64,000 bases of DNA. Origin: CAVQLX01 sp963811605. Its GTDB lineage: Bacteria > Desulfobacterota > Binatia > DP-6. The translations under genes were made by a program, and so were the position numbers. Every line of letters starts with the position of its first letter. Position 1 is the first letter of the stretch. The notes beneath the pieces were generated by a model. That model did no database searches. It saw nothing but the letters and a program-made list of their open reading frames with translations, and was not told where the DNA came from. Shown here piece by piece: positions 1-9,227 of the stretch. The stretch spans positions 620,001-684,000 of the forward strand of contig CAWESA010000010.1 in NCBI GenBank assembly GCA_963811605.1, in the 5' to 3' direction.

Positions 1-1
1 T

Positions 2-373
2 TCGCTGTCCATGCGTCCCGATCCGCAGATCAATCCCGATGAGGTGCTCCTGGACGCCTTCCTCGTGATGCAGCGGGTGATGATGGATCGCGGGGTCGAT
101 CTGCGATTCGGGCGCCTGGTGCCCGCCCGGCTGCGCGCGCTCGGGCTCGATCAGGTCGGCGCCGAGGGACGCACGTTCCTGTGGCAGGAAGGATCCGCGG
201 GGGCGAGCCTCATGCGAGCGAACTTCGAGCAGCTCCGAGCCGTCATGCTCGAGTCCGGGCTGATCGGCGAGCAGGCGCTCGAGGAGGACCTGCGCCGCCT
301 CGACGAGGCACGGTTCATGACGCCGTCGCCGATCATGTGGGCGTCCTGGGGACGGCGTCCGCTCACGCCATGA
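2..373 (+). CDS. C-terminal part of a class I SAM-dependent methyltransferase (5' truncated by window edge)
   Basis: The reading frame is open from base 2, so the gene begins outside the window; only about 123 C-terminal residues are visible. The tail (MRANFEQLR..., then a SPIMWASWGRR ending) resembles the end of Methyltransf_25/UbiE-like methyltransferases, whose substrate-capping C-terminal region ends in a similar W-x-WGRRP motif. The SAM-binding motifs would lie upstream and cannot be checked. The stop overlaps the convergent FAD monooxygenase gene by 11 bases. The family call rests on C-terminal resemblance only. Confidence 0.6.
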   Translation, partial: SLSMRPDPQINPDEVLLDAFLVMQRVMMDRGVDLRFGRLVPARLRALGLDQVGAEGRTFLWQEGSAGASLMRANFEQLRAVMLESGLIGEQALEEDLRRLDEARFMTPSPIMWASWGRRPLTP

Positions 374-1778
374 GCGCCAGCAGCCGCTGACGATCCGGAC
401 CCGGGAGCGGCGGCAGGCCTCCGCCGCCCATCGCGTCGCGCACCGCGCGCATCCGCTCGAGTACATCCGGACGTCGCCGGATCTCCTGTAGCGGGGTGAC
501 CGTCGAGACGTACTCCATGCCGGCGCGGAACAGATCCGGATCCATGAACGCCGCCGTGAACAGCGACGCCGTGAAGCCGGCCAGCGCATCGTCGGGTGGC
601 GGCGGCTCGCGCCCCTCGCGCAGCGCCGTGATCTGCGCGAAGCGCGCCCGGTCGTTGACCACCTGGGCGTGATACCAGGGCGTGACCTCCGCCTCCGTCA
701 CCTGGTCGAATCCGGCGGCGAGCGCCAGCGGATCGTCGAGCCCGCGGCGCAGCACGTCGCGCAGCCGCACCGCGTGCAGGAAGCCGACGGTCAGGCCGCG
801 CCCCGCCGACGGATTGGTGCAGGCCCACGAGTCCGCCACGGCGAGGAGCCCCGTCACCACCGGCGCGCCGTCGACCACGAAGCGCCGGTAGCGGTCGACC
901 ACGCCGGCCATGGAGAGGACATCGGTGACCGGCTCGCCGTCGAGCCAGTGCGCCTGGAGCGGACAGGCGCGCACGAGGCGCATCCACGTCTCGACGTGCC
1001 GGAGCTGCTTCAACGGCGTGTCGTCGGCCGCCACCATCAGCGTGATCGACCAGGTGCCGTTGTCTCCCGGCAGCGTCAGGATCGCAGCCGTGCCGAGCGG
1101 CATGAAGACCGGACCGATGCGCGCCGGCCCGGTGCCGCGGAAGTAGCGCGTGTGGTAGGCGAAGCCGCAATCGACCTGCTCCTCGTACGGCGCCCGTCCG
1201 CCCGCCGCGACGAGCCACTCCACGATCCGCGACCGCCGGCCCATGGCGTCGATCACGACGTCGGCGCGCAGCTCCTCGCCGTCCGCGGTCCGCACGCCGA
1301 CCACGTGCAGCACTCCCGGCCGTGCCCGCGACCCGGTCAGCAATCCCTCCGCGCGGACGCCGCGGCGCACCGTCACGCGCGCCTCGCGCTCCACGGCGTC
1401 GGCGAAGACCCACTCCGCCACCGGCCGGCGCGCGGTGTAGGTCCACAGCTTGTCGTCGACCGGGCGGGACGACTGGTCGCCGAAGAACGGCGGCAACGGG
1501 TGGACCATGTCGAGCTTGCAGGCGCCGGCGCGCCGCAGCGCGTCCTGGACGTCGGAGAGCTCCGACTCGAGGAGGAGCCGCAGGCCGGGCATCAGGTTGT
1601 GCGGCTGGCGGAACTGCGCCACGCCCCGTCGACCCCAGGCGTCCCATGCGTCTTGGGGCGTCGCCGGGATCGGATCGGCGTCGCGCTCGACGACGGTCAC
1701 CGCGTGTCCGTCGCGCGCGAGCAGCAAAGCGGTGCCGAGCCCGCAGATTCCCCCGCCGACGATGAGGATGTCCGCCAC
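363..1778 (-). CDS. FAD-dependent monooxygenase (PHBH/UbiH-type flavoprotein)
   Basis: The 471-residue protein starts with a dinucleotide-binding fold: residues 4-14 read ILIVGGGICGL, followed by an acidic strand end (VVERDAD), the classic FAD signature. A DG-type strand (VVIDAMGRRS, about residues 175-185) and an NPSAGRGLTVGF segment (about 322-333) match the second FAD/GD region of aromatic-ring hydroxylase-type flavoproteins. It probably uses NAD(P)H and oxygen to oxidise a small hydrophobic substrate, which is not identifiable here. There is no signal peptide, so it is cytoplasmic. It lies 71 bp downstream of an LLM-class flavin oxidoreductase on the same strand, and the two could form one oxidative unit. 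Confidence 0.8.
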   Translation of the reverse strand: MADILIVGGGICGLGTALLLARDGHAVTVVERDADPIPATPQDAWDAWGRRGVAQFRQPHNLMPGLRLLLESELSDVQDALRRAGACKLDMVHPLPPFFGDQSSRPVDDKLWTYTARRPVAEWVFADAVEREARVTVRRGVRAEGLLTGSRARPGVLHVVGVRTADGEELRADVVIDAMGRRSRIVEWLVAAGGRAPYEEQVDCGFAYHTRYFRGTGPARIGPVFMPLGTAAILTLPGDNGTWSITLMVAADDTPLKQLRHVETWMRLVRACPLQAHWLDGEPVTDVLSMAGVVDRYRRFVVDGAPVVTGLLAVADSWACTNPSAGRGLTVGFLHAVRLRDVLRRGLDDPLALAAGFDQVTEAEVTPWYHAQVVNDRARFAQITALREGREPPPPDDALAGFTASLFTAAFMDPDLFRAGMEYVSTVTPLQEIRRRPDVLERMRAVRDAMGGGGLPPLPGPDRQRLLALMA

Positions 1779-1849
1779 CGCTGGCGTGGCCGTGCCACGA
1801 CCTGCGCTGCCCGTCCAGCCGCCGACCGCACCCGGTCAGACCGACGGGT

Positions 1850-3061
1850 TCACCGCTTCGGATACCTGGTCTCTCCGCTGGCGACGTTCCGTCCGTAGGC
1901 CCGCACCACCGGCAGCTCCGCCGGCTCGGGCGGGGCGCTCCGACGGGCCAGCGCGTGCTCGATGTGCGGCCCGAGCGCCTCCGCCTTCCGCCGCTGCCGC
2001 TCCTCGTGCCGCTCCCGGAACTCGGGCATGACGTCCGTCGCGAACAGCTCGAGCGCCGCGCAGATGTCGGCGTGCCGGTTGTTCCCCCCCTGCTGGATGA
2101 AGATGGCCTGGTCGACCCCGGCCTCCTCGAAGATGCCCAGCGCCGCACGCACGTCGTCCGGGGTCCCGATGCCCGCGCTGCCGCCCGGCATCGGGATCCG
2201 CGTGCCCTGGAAGAGGTCCCAGACGCTCGTCCGTCCAGGCACGTGGTCGCCGAACAGGTAGTAGTGGGCGAGCGCGAAGCCGAAGAACTGGAAGCCCTCG
2301 AGGCCGCGCCGCTCCGCCTCGGCGCGGTCGCGGTGACAGCTGAACCCGGTCACCATGGCGATGTTGGGGTTCACCGACTGCGCGATGGGTGTGCACTCGC
2401 GCCGGAACGTCTCGTAGTAGTCGGCCACCCAGTGCTTGGCCTCCTCCACGTCCACGAAGGCGAACGTGAGCGCACCCAGGCCGAGCTGGGCGGCGAGGTG
2501 GATCATCGGCCGCGACGAGCACGCGAGCCACATGGGCGGATGGGGCTTCTGCACCGGCTTCGGCACCACGTTGCGCGGCGGCATCGAGAAGTACGTGCCC
2601 CGATGACCCGGGTACGGGTCGCGGGACAGCATCAGCGCGACCTGCGCCACCGCCTCCTGCCACATGGCGCGCTTCTCGGTCGGCGCGATCCCGAAGCCCT
2701 CGAGCTCCATGCGCGACGCCGACTCGCCGGTGCCGAACTCGACGCGCCCGCCGGAGATCAGGTCGAGCATGGCGATGCGCTCCGCGACGCGCGCCGGATG
2801 GTTGTAGCCCGGCGGCATCAGCACGATGCCGTGCCCGAGACGGATGCGACGCGTGCGCGCGGCGCACGCCGCCAGGAAGACCTCGGGCGCCGAGGAGTGC
2901 GAGTACTCCTCCAGGAAGTGGTGCTCCACCTCCCAGGCGTAGTCGATGCCGAGCCGGTCGGCGAGCTCGACCTGCTCGAGCGCGTCGTGGATCAGGCGCT
3001 GCTCGTCGTCGGGCTTCCAGGGTCGCGGAAGCTGGTGCTCGTAGAAGATGCCGAACTGCAT
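1850..3061 (-). CDS. LLM-class (luciferase-like) flavin-dependent oxidoreductase
   Basis: The 403-residue protein has the features of a luciferase-like TIM-barrel monooxygenase. The N-terminus is MQFGIFYEH. An early ADRLGIDYAWEVEHHFLEEYS block holds the conserved E-H-H region. A strand reads RIRLGHGIVLMP and is followed by HPARVAERIAMLDLISGGRVEFGTG, the hallmark of this superfamily. These enzymes use reduced flavin, usually FMNH2 or F420H2, supplied by a partner. The substrate is unknown. The ATG at 3061 is used because the conserved first beta-strand begins at residue 2; no strong Shine-Dalgarno sequence is visible. The gene sits upstream of and in line with the FAD monooxygenase. Confidence 0.85.
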   Translation of the reverse strand: MQFGIFYEHQLPRPWKPDDEQRLIHDALEQVELADRLGIDYAWEVEHHFLEEYSHSSAPEVFLAACAARTRRIRLGHGIVLMPPGYNHPARVAERIAMLDLISGGRVEFGTGESASRMELEGFGIAPTEKRAMWQEAVAQVALMLSRDPYPGHRGTYFSMPPRNVVPKPVQKPHPPMWLACSSRPMIHLAAQLGLGALTFAFVDVEEAKHWVADYYETFRRECTPIAQSVNPNIAMVTGFSCHRDRAEAERRGLEGFQFFGFALAHYYLFGDHVPGRTSVWDLFQGTRIPMPGGSAGIGTPDDVRAALGIFEEAGVDQAIFIQQGGNNRHADICAALELFATDVMPEFRERHEERQRRKAEALGPHIEHALARRSAPPEPAELPVVRAYGRNVASGETRYPKR

Positions 3062-3114
3062 CCGGCGACCGTCGCAGCCGGGGCGTGCCGGGTCAAGGCA
3101 CGGCGCGTGCCGGC

Positions 3115-3366
3115 CTACGACCGCATGAACGCCGCGACCGCGTCGACCCAGTCCGGATGCCAGCGCCAGAGCGCCCGCCGGTTCCGGATGATGTCGTCCG
3201 CCAGCGGGCCGCCTCCGTCACCGATCGCGGCGTTGTTCATGAGGATGGCGACGTCGCCCAAGTCGCGCTGCACGATCTCGTGCAGGCGCTGGACGTCGTC
3301 CAGACGGGCGACGTCGGTCGGGAGGGCACGGACAGCGGACGCGCCACCGGCCGCGATCCGGGGCCG
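3115..3366 (-). pseudogene. Remnant of a short-chain dehydrogenase/reductase (SDR)
   Basis: Reading the minus strand from 3366 to the stop at 3115-3117 gives 83 residues without a plausible start. They include PTDVARLDDVQRLHEIV followed by ILMNNAAIGDGG. These match the SDR D-V (adenine-binding) and NNAG motifs in correct order and spacing. The N-terminal TGxxxGxG motif and the catalytic YxxxK segment are both missing, and upstream sequence runs into a stop and then ftsZ. The end (WRWHPDWVDAVAAFMRS) is not typical SDR. I read this as a decayed fragment, possibly left by an internal deletion. It explains most of the 396-bp gap between the LLM gene and ftsZ; nothing else is seen there. Confidence 0.55.
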
Positions 3367-3457
3367 TCACGGACACAGCTTGCGCACGATCGTCTCCCCG
3401 ATGCACCCTGGCCGCGGCGCCCGGGAGGAGCGCGCGCGGCGGCGACCGCGGCGGCGG

Positions 3458-4699
3458 CTACTCGGCGCTGCGACGGAGGAACGTCGGGATGTCGAAGTCG
3501 GCCTCGTCGACGTCGTAGCCGTTGCCACGACGGGGCGAGGCCTGGCGCTCGGCCACCACCGGCGGCGCCTGCTCGCGGCGCTGCCAGGTCGGGACCTCGA
3601 GCTCGAGCTCGTCGACCTCGCGCAACCCGTGACGCTTGATCGGACGCCCATCGGGTGCGACCGCGAGTCCACGGAGCTCGTCCGCGGCGCTCGAGGACGG
3701 CGCCACCTCCGGCTGCGGGCGCGGCGCGGGGCGCGTGGCGGAGGCCGACTCGCCGAATCCGGTGGCGATGACGGTGATCCGCACCTCGTCGCCCATCGAC
3801 TCGTCCACGACGGCGCCGAAGATGATGTTGGCGTCCTCGTCGGCCTCTTCCTGGATCAGGCTCGCCGCCTCGTTGACCTCGTGCAGCGTCAGGTCGGGCC
3901 CGCCGGTGATGTTGATGAGGACGCCGCGAGCGCCCTTGATCGCCACCTCCTCGAGCAGCGGGCTCGAGATGGCCTTCTGCGCCGCCTCGGCGGCACGGTT
4001 CTCGCCCGACGCGATGGCCGCACCCATCATCGCCATGCCCATCTCGGCCATGATGGCGCGCACGTCCGCGAAGTCGAGGTTGATGAGGCCGTGCACCGTG
4101 ATCAGGTCGGCGATGCCGCGCACCGCTTGCAGCAGCACGTCGTCGGCCTTCTTGAACGTCTCGACGATCGAGGAGTTGCGTCCCGCCACGGTGAGCAGGC
4201 GCTGGTTCGGGATGGTGATCAGCGTGTCGACGCTGGCCTTCAGCTCGCGCAGCCCCTCGTCCGCCTGCTTGGAGCGCCGTTTGCCCTCGAAGACGAACGG
4301 CTTCGTCACCACGCCGACCGTGAGACAGCCGAGCTCCTTGCCCACCTTCGCAACCACCGGAGCCGCGCCGGTTCCGGTGCCACCGCCCATGCCCGCGGTG
4401 ACGAAGATCATGTCGGCGCCACCGAGATGCTCGGCCAGCCGCTCGACGTCTTCCAGCGCCGCGCGCTTGCCGATCTCCGGGTTGCCGCCCGCACCGAGCC
4501 CGCGCGTGAGCTTCTCGCCCAGCTGCAGCTTGACGGGGGAGAGGTTGGTGCGCAGCGCCTGCGCGTCGGTGTTGGCGGCGAGGAAGTCGACTCCCGGCAA
4601 GCCAGCGGCGATCATGGTGTTGACCGCGTTGCCTCCGCCTCCGCCGACCCCGATCACCTTGATCCGGGCCCCCTCGATGGCCTCACACAGCTCGCCCAT
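3458..4699 (-). CDS. ftsZ: Cell division protein FtsZ
   Basis: Tubulin-like GTPase that polymerises into the division ring. The 413-residue protein has the N-terminal VGGGGGNAVN nucleotide loop, the tubulin signature GGGTGTG (residues 105-111), the T7 region and, after a linker, the conserved C-terminal tail DIPTFLRR that binds FtsA. I chose the ATG at 4699 because GGGAGAGG lies just upstream; the frame also extends to a GTG at 4732 without better support. It is the last gene of the dcw cluster, 51 bp downstream of ftsA. Confidence 0.97.
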   Translation of the reverse strand: MGELCEAIEGARIKVIGVGGGGGNAVNTMIAAGLPGVDFLAANTDAQALRTNLSPVKLQLGEKLTRGLGAGGNPEIGKRAALEDVERLAEHLGGADMIFVTAGMGGGTGTGAAPVVAKVGKELGCLTVGVVTKPFVFEGKRRSKQADEGLRELKASVDTLITIPNQRLLTVAGRNSSIVETFKKADDVLLQAVRGIADLITVHGLINLDFADVRAIMAEMGMAMMGAAIASGENRAAEAAQKAISSPLLEEVAIKGARGVLINITGGPDLTLHEVNEAASLIQEEADEDANIIFGAVVDESMGDEVRITVIATGFGESASATRPAPRPQPEVAPSSSAADELRGLAVAPDGRPIKRHGLREVDELELEVPTWQRREQAPPVVAERQASPRRGNGYDVDEADFDIPTFLRRSAE

Positions 4700-4750
4700 C
4701 ACCACACCACCTCTCCCGGCGGCCACCGCCACCCCACGCGACCGCTCGAC

Positions 4751-5983
4751 CTAGAAGAACTCCCTCAGCCAGCTCACCATCCGGTGTCGCGCCCGACCCA
4801 GCGGGCTCAACCCCGACCACTCTTCTCGCGCCGTCGAGCGTGCGTGCCGCTTGAGTCCGTGCAGCACGAGGCCGACAGCCGTGGAATACATCGGGCTCGC
4901 CACGACGTCAACCAATCCGGTGAGATGGAGCGGCATTCCGATGCGCACCGGCGTGCGAAATACGCGCTCGGCGAGGTCCGTCATGCCGTGCAGCACGGCG
5001 CCGCCGCCGGTCAATACGACACCGGACGTCAGGTGACCTGCCACACCGACGCGCTCGATATCGCTGCGCACGAGCGCGAGGATCTCCTCGCAGCGAGGCT
5101 CGATGACGTCGGCCAGGGCACGCGGCGACAGCTTGTGGGACGGACGACCGCCGATGCCCGCGACCTCGACCGTGAGATCCGGCGACGCCGTGATCGCGAG
5201 CGCCGAACCGCAGCGCTGCTTGAGCTTCTCCGCGTCGACGAACGGCGTGCGCAACGCGGCTGCCAGGTCGGTCGTCACGTTGCCGCCCCCGACCGGCAGC
5301 ACCGCGGTGTGGCGGATCGCGCCCCCGTGCCAGACCACGGTCGAGGTCGTGCCCGCGCCGATCTCGATCAGGGCGACCCCGAGCTCGCGCTCCTCGGGCG
5401 TCAGCACGGCCTCGGCCGCGGCGAGAGGGCTGCCGAGCATGTCCTGGACGTGCAGGCCGGCCCGGTTGCAGCACTTGACGAGGTTCTGGCCGGAGCCGAC
5501 GGAGGACGTCACGATGTGGACGCGGGCCTCCAGACGGACGCCCGTCATGCCCACCGGCTGCTTCACGTCGCCCTGGTCGTCGACCACGAACTCCTGCGGC
5601 AGGACGTGCAGCACCTCGCGGTCGGTGGGGAGTGCCACCGCGCGGGCGGCTTCGAGCACGCGATCCACGTCGCCCGCGGCGACCTCGCGGCTGCGCACCG
5701 CGACCACTCCGTGCATGTTGAAGCCCTTGATGTGGCTCCCGGCCGAGCCGGCGACGACGCTGCGGATCTCGCAGCTGGCCATCAGCTCCGCCTCGTCGAC
5801 CGCCTTGCGGATCGCCTCCACGGTGGCGTCGATGTTGACCACCGTACCCTTCTTCAGGCCGGTGGACGCCTGCGTGCCGATGCCGATGATCTCGACCCCG
5901 TGCCCACCGATCTCGGCCACCACCACGCCGATCTTGTAGGTGCCGACGTCGAGCCCCACCACGAGCGGATTCCGCCTCGCCAT
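4751..5983 (-). CDS. ftsA: Cell division protein FtsA
   Basis: Actin-like ATPase that tethers FtsZ to the inner membrane and recruits later division proteins. The 410-residue protein shows the phosphate-1 motif GLDVGTYKIG at residues 10-19, the SHS2-type 1C subdomain insertion, and the adenosine motif LTGGGAVLHGM. The C-terminus (MVSWLREFF) forms the amphipathic membrane-targeting helix typical of FtsA. It lies between ftsQ (6 bp away) and ftsZ, the canonical order. Confidence 0.96.
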   Translation of the reverse strand: MARRNPLVVGLDVGTYKIGVVVAEIGGHGVEIIGIGTQASTGLKKGTVVNIDATVEAIRKAVDEAELMASCEIRSVVAGSAGSHIKGFNMHGVVAVRSREVAAGDVDRVLEAARAVALPTDREVLHVLPQEFVVDDQGDVKQPVGMTGVRLEARVHIVTSSVGSGQNLVKCCNRAGLHVQDMLGSPLAAAEAVLTPEERELGVALIEIGAGTTSTVVWHGGAIRHTAVLPVGGGNVTTDLAAALRTPFVDAEKLKQRCGSALAITASPDLTVEVAGIGGRPSHKLSPRALADVIEPRCEEILALVRSDIERVGVAGHLTSGVVLTGGGAVLHGMTDLAERVFRTPVRIGMPLHLTGLVDVVASPMYSTAVGLVLHGLKRHARSTAREEWSGLSPLGRARHRMVSWLREFF

Positions 5984-5989
5984 GTCTCC

Positions 5990-6862
5990 TCACGTTCCCC
6001 GAGCTTTGGTCGCTGGCGCTGGTTCCGGGGGCGGCTCCCGTAGCCGCACGATCACCTGGTCGTCGAAGATGCAGCTCACCTCGCGCACGTCGCCCGCGCG
6101 TCCGGCCCAGAGCGGCAGGACACGGGCGATGCGGTCGAGCTTCTGGGGCAGCGCGCCCCAGCCGAGCACGAGCGGGATCGCCGGCCGCACCGGCACCAGG
6201 GTGAGCCCGCGCTCGCGATCCGCGTGCACCTCGGAGATGGCCCCGAGGCCACCCGGCTCGCGGCCCACCAGGCGCAGGAGGCCGAGCGCGCGATGCACGG
6301 CGCGCGGTCCGAAGCCTTCCTGGCCGTCGAGGTCGGCGCGCACCAGCCCCGTGACGTAGGGCAGGTCGCGTCCGTCGGTGTCGCCGACGGGCGCGAAGAT
6401 GCGCCCGTTGGAGGCGAGATAGTACAGGCCGGGCTGGTCGTCGCCGACGGCGAGGATGGCCGACGGCCGGTACTCCCGCACGCGGACCACGACCCGGTCG
6501 GGCAGCTCGCGGTGCACGAACGCCGAGCGCACCCACGGCCGCCCGCGCAGGCGCTGCTCGGCGGCGTCCGGGTCGACGTCCCAGATGCTCTCGCCGGTGG
6601 AGATGCCGAGCGCAGCACGCAGATCGGCGGCGGGAAGGCGGCCCCGGTGATGGATCACCACCTCGCGGACCGCGAAGTAGGGATGCGCCCGGACGGTCTG
6701 CAGGACCGGCTTCGCCGCGACCGCGAGCATCGCCAGCACCCCCAGCACGCCGAGGCCGCGCCACGGCACGCGCGGCACCGTCCAGGTGCGCCGGACGCGA
6801 TTGCGTCGGTGAAGGCTCCCGCCTACCAGCTTCCGACGAGCCGCACCTCGGGCTCCAGCCAT
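5990..6862 (-). CDS. ftsQ: Cell division protein FtsQ/DivIB
   Basis: Bitopic inner-membrane protein of the FtsQLB subcomplex. After a basic N-terminus there is one membrane segment (LGVLGVLAMLAVAAKPVL), then a POTRA domain (VREVVIHHRGRLPAADLRAAL...) and the FtsQ beta domain. Length is 290 residues with the ATG at 6862, which follows a GGAGCGG-rich stretch; a GTG at 6880 is the longer option. The start lies within the 3' end of murB, a 40-bp overlap that suggests translational coupling. No ddl gene lies between murB and ftsQ, unlike in enterobacteria. Confidence 0.92.
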   Translation of the reverse strand: MAGARGAARRKLVGGSLHRRNRVRRTWTVPRVPWRGLGVLGVLAMLAVAAKPVLQTVRAHPYFAVREVVIHHRGRLPAADLRAALGISTGESIWDVDPDAAEQRLRGRPWVRSAFVHRELPDRVVVRVREYRPSAILAVGDDQPGLYYLASNGRIFAPVGDTDGRDLPYVTGLVRADLDGQEGFGPRAVHRALGLLRLVGREPGGLGAISEVHADRERGLTLVPVRPAIPLVLGWGALPQKLDRIARVLPLWAGRAGDVREVSCIFDDQVIVRLREPPPEPAPATKARGT

Positions 6863-7731
6863 ACCCCGCTCCGCTCCCACACCGCCCGCTGGGCGATCGC
6901 CATCAGCGCCTGCACGTCCGCCGCGCGGGCGCGCCCATCATTCACGATGAAGTTGGCGTGTCGTTCGGAGAACCGTGCTCCCCCGACCCGCCAGCCCTTC
7001 AGCCCCACCGCCTCGATCAGCCGTCCCGCATGGTCGCCGCTCGGGTTCTTGAAGATCGACCCGGCGCTCGGCTGTCCCTGCGGCTGGCTGGCCAGCCGCC
7101 GGGCGCGCGCGCGCTCCAGCCGCTCGCGCACGGCTGCCGGTTCGTCGGCATGCAGCCGGAAGGCGACCGCGGTGACGACGAAGCCGGGCGGCAGATGCAC
7201 CCGCCGATAGGCGAACGCCAGCGCGTCCCGGTCGAGCAGCACGGCGGCGCCCGTCTCGTCGAGCCCCTCGACGGCGTCGGCGACCCCGGCCACCTCGCCG
7301 CCGTACGCCCCCGCATTCATGAACAGCGCGCCACCGACGGTGCCGGGGATGCCCTCGGCGTGCTCGAGCCCCGACAGCCCGCGCGCGACGCTGTCGCGTG
7401 CGAGCCGGCCGAGCTGCACCGCCGCACCCGCGCGCGCGCGCGACCCCTCCCACTCGAGGCGACGGAACCCGCGTCCCAGCTTCACCACCACCCCACGAAT
7501 GCCCCCGTCGCCGACCAGCATGTTCGAGCCGCCGCCGAGCAGGGAGACCCGGACGTCGTGGGCCCGCGCCTCGCGCAGCACGACCGCGAGCTCGGCGGCG
7601 GAGTCGGGCCGGACGAGGAGATCGGCCGGGCCGCCGATGCGGTACGAGGTGTGGCGCGCGAGGGGCTCCGCCGCTCGCAACCGGTCGCCGAAGGCGGGTG
7701 CGAGACGCTGGTGGAGGGCGGCGATCGACAT
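6823..7731 (-). CDS. murB: UDP-N-acetylenolpyruvoylglucosamine reductase MurB
   Basis: FAD enzyme that reduces the enolpyruvyl group of UDP-GlcNAc-enolpyruvate with NADPH to give UDP-MurNAc. The 302-residue protein has the FAD-binding HTSYRIGGPADLLV and GGGSNMLVGD motifs, the GTVGGALFMNAGAYGGE loop and the active-site SAGSIFKNP serine. Length and the absence of the type I insertion point to a type II MurB. I chose the ATG at 7731 because it follows the murC stop by one base; the frame extends upstream only inside murC. Confidence 0.95.
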   Translation of the reverse strand: MSIAALHQRLAPAFGDRLRAAEPLARHTSYRIGGPADLLVRPDSAAELAVVLREARAHDVRVSLLGGGSNMLVGDGGIRGVVVKLGRGFRRLEWEGSRARAGAAVQLGRLARDSVARGLSGLEHAEGIPGTVGGALFMNAGAYGGEVAGVADAVEGLDETGAAVLLDRDALAFAYRRVHLPPGFVVTAVAFRLHADEPAAVRERLERARARRLASQPQGQPSAGSIFKNPSGDHAGRLIEAVGLKGWRVGGARFSERHANFIVNDGRARAADVQALMAIAQRAVWERSGVWLEPEVRLVGSW

Positions 7732-7732
7732 G

Positions 7733-9205
7733 TCAGTGGATCTGGGGGATCGCGACGCCACTGCGGAGCAACGCGAGCAGCTCGTCGGCGCTGCGATAGA
7801 TGTCGCCGGCGCCGAGCAGGAGCACGAGATCCCCGCTGCGTACGACCTCGAGCAGGACATCGGCCAGGCGCTCGCGGCTCTTCAGGAAGCGCACGTCGAG
7901 ATGCCCGCGGCGCTCGAGCGCCTCGAAGAGCGCCTCGCCGCTGACACCGGCGATCGGTCGCTCGCCGGCCGGGTAGATCTCGGTGAGCACGAGCAGATCG
8001 GCGTCGTCGAAGGCGCCCAGGAAATCCTCGAACAGGTCGCGCGTCCGCGAGTAGCGATGGGGCTGGAACGCGACGATCAGGCGACGGCTGAAGCCTTCGC
8101 GCGCCGCCCGCAGGGTGGCGCGGATCTCCTCGGGATGATGGCCGTAGTCGTCCACCACCAGGATGTCGCGCTCCTCCCCCCGCACCTCGAAGCGGCGGTG
8201 AATGCCCCCGAACTCCTCGAGCGCGTGGGCCGCGAGGCGCCACGGGATGCCGAGGTCGTCGGCGACGGCGATGGCGGCGAGCGCGTTGAGCGCGTGGTGG
8301 CGTCCCGGCATGCGCAGCCGGACCGCGCCCAGACGCTCACCGGCGCGCCACACCTCGAAGACCGTCTCGAGGCCCTCGACCCGCAGGTCGCGTGCCTGCC
8401 AGTCGGCGTCGGGCGCGGTGCCGTAGGTGACGAAGCGCTTGTTCACGTGCGGCAGGAGGGCGCGCACGTTGACGTTGTCGATGCACAGGACGGCGAGACC
8501 GTAGAACGGCACGCGGTGGATGAACTGCAGGTAGGCCGCGCGCACCTTCTCCATGTCACCGAAGTGGTCGAGGTGCTCCGCGTCGATGTTGGTCACCACC
8601 GCGACGATGGGAGACAGGAAGAGGAAGGAGCCGTCGCTCTCGTCGGCCTCGGCGACCAGGTACTCGCCCTGCCCCAGCCGGGCGTTGGTGCCGAGCGCGC
8701 GCAGCTTGCCACCGACCACGACGGTGGGATCGCGCCCCGCCTCGCGCAGCACCGTCCCGACCAGCGAGGTGGTGGTGGTCTTCCCGTGCGTGCCCGCGAT
8801 GGCGATGCCGTACTTCATGCGCATCAGCTCGGCCAGCATCTCGGCGCGCGGGATGACGGGAACTTTCAGCTCGCGCGCACGCACCACCTCGGGATTCGAG
8901 AAGGTGACGGCCGACGAGATGACGAGGACGTCGACGCCCTCATCGACATGCGCCGAGTCGTGCGCACCCGTGAAGATGCGAGCGCCGAGTCGCTCGAGCC
9001 GCCGCGTGGTGTCGCTCTCGCTGACATCGGAGCCGGACACGCTGTAGCCGAGCGTGAGCAGCACCTCCGCGATGCCGCTCATCCCGATGCCACCGATGCC
9101 GACGAAATGGACGCGCCGCTTCGGTCCGTTCACTGCGGTGACTCCGTGCACCGCTCTCAGCGGCCACCCGGTCCACCCAACCTGCCCAGCCACGATTGGA
9201 TGCAC
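7733..9205 (-). CDS. murC: UDP-N-acetylmuramate--L-alanine ligase MurC
   Basis: ATP-dependent ligase that adds L-alanine to UDP-MurNAc. The Rossmann start is HFVGIGGIGMSGIAEVL, the Mur-ligase P-loop is GTHGKTTTTS, and the protein carries the DYGHHPEEIRATL and FQPHRYSRT motifs of MurC. The first 24 residues in the open frame are not conserved. A GTG at 9133, preceded by GGAG, would give a 466-residue protein and is the more likely start. The stop is one base before murB. Confidence 0.94.
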   Translation of the reverse strand: MHPIVAGQVGWTGWPLRAVHGVTAVNGPKRRVHFVGIGGIGMSGIAEVLLTLGYSVSGSDVSESDTTRRLERLGARIFTGAHDSAHVDEGVDVLVISSAVTFSNPEVVRARELKVPVIPRAEMLAELMRMKYGIAIAGTHGKTTTTSLVGTVLREAGRDPTVVVGGKLRALGTNARLGQGEYLVAEADESDGSFLFLSPIVAVVTNIDAEHLDHFGDMEKVRAAYLQFIHRVPFYGLAVLCIDNVNVRALLPHVNKRFVTYGTAPDADWQARDLRVEGLETVFEVWRAGERLGAVRLRMPGRHHALNALAAIAVADDLGIPWRLAAHALEEFGGIHRRFEVRGEERDILVVDDYGHHPEEIRATLRAAREGFSRRLIVAFQPHRYSRTRDLFEDFLGAFDDADLLVLTEIYPAGERPIAGVSGEALFEALERRGHLDVRFLKSRERLADVLLEVVRSGDLVLLLGAGDIYRSADELLALLRSGVAIPQIH

Positions 9206-9227
9206 TTACAGAAGCGGCCTGACATCT

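Noticed and set aside
1955..6043. A 1362-codon open frame on the plus strand
   Set aside because: It runs antisense through the LLM, ftsZ and ftsA genes; its composition is Arg/His/Asp-rich as expected for a GC-rich shadow frame, and no domain is seen.
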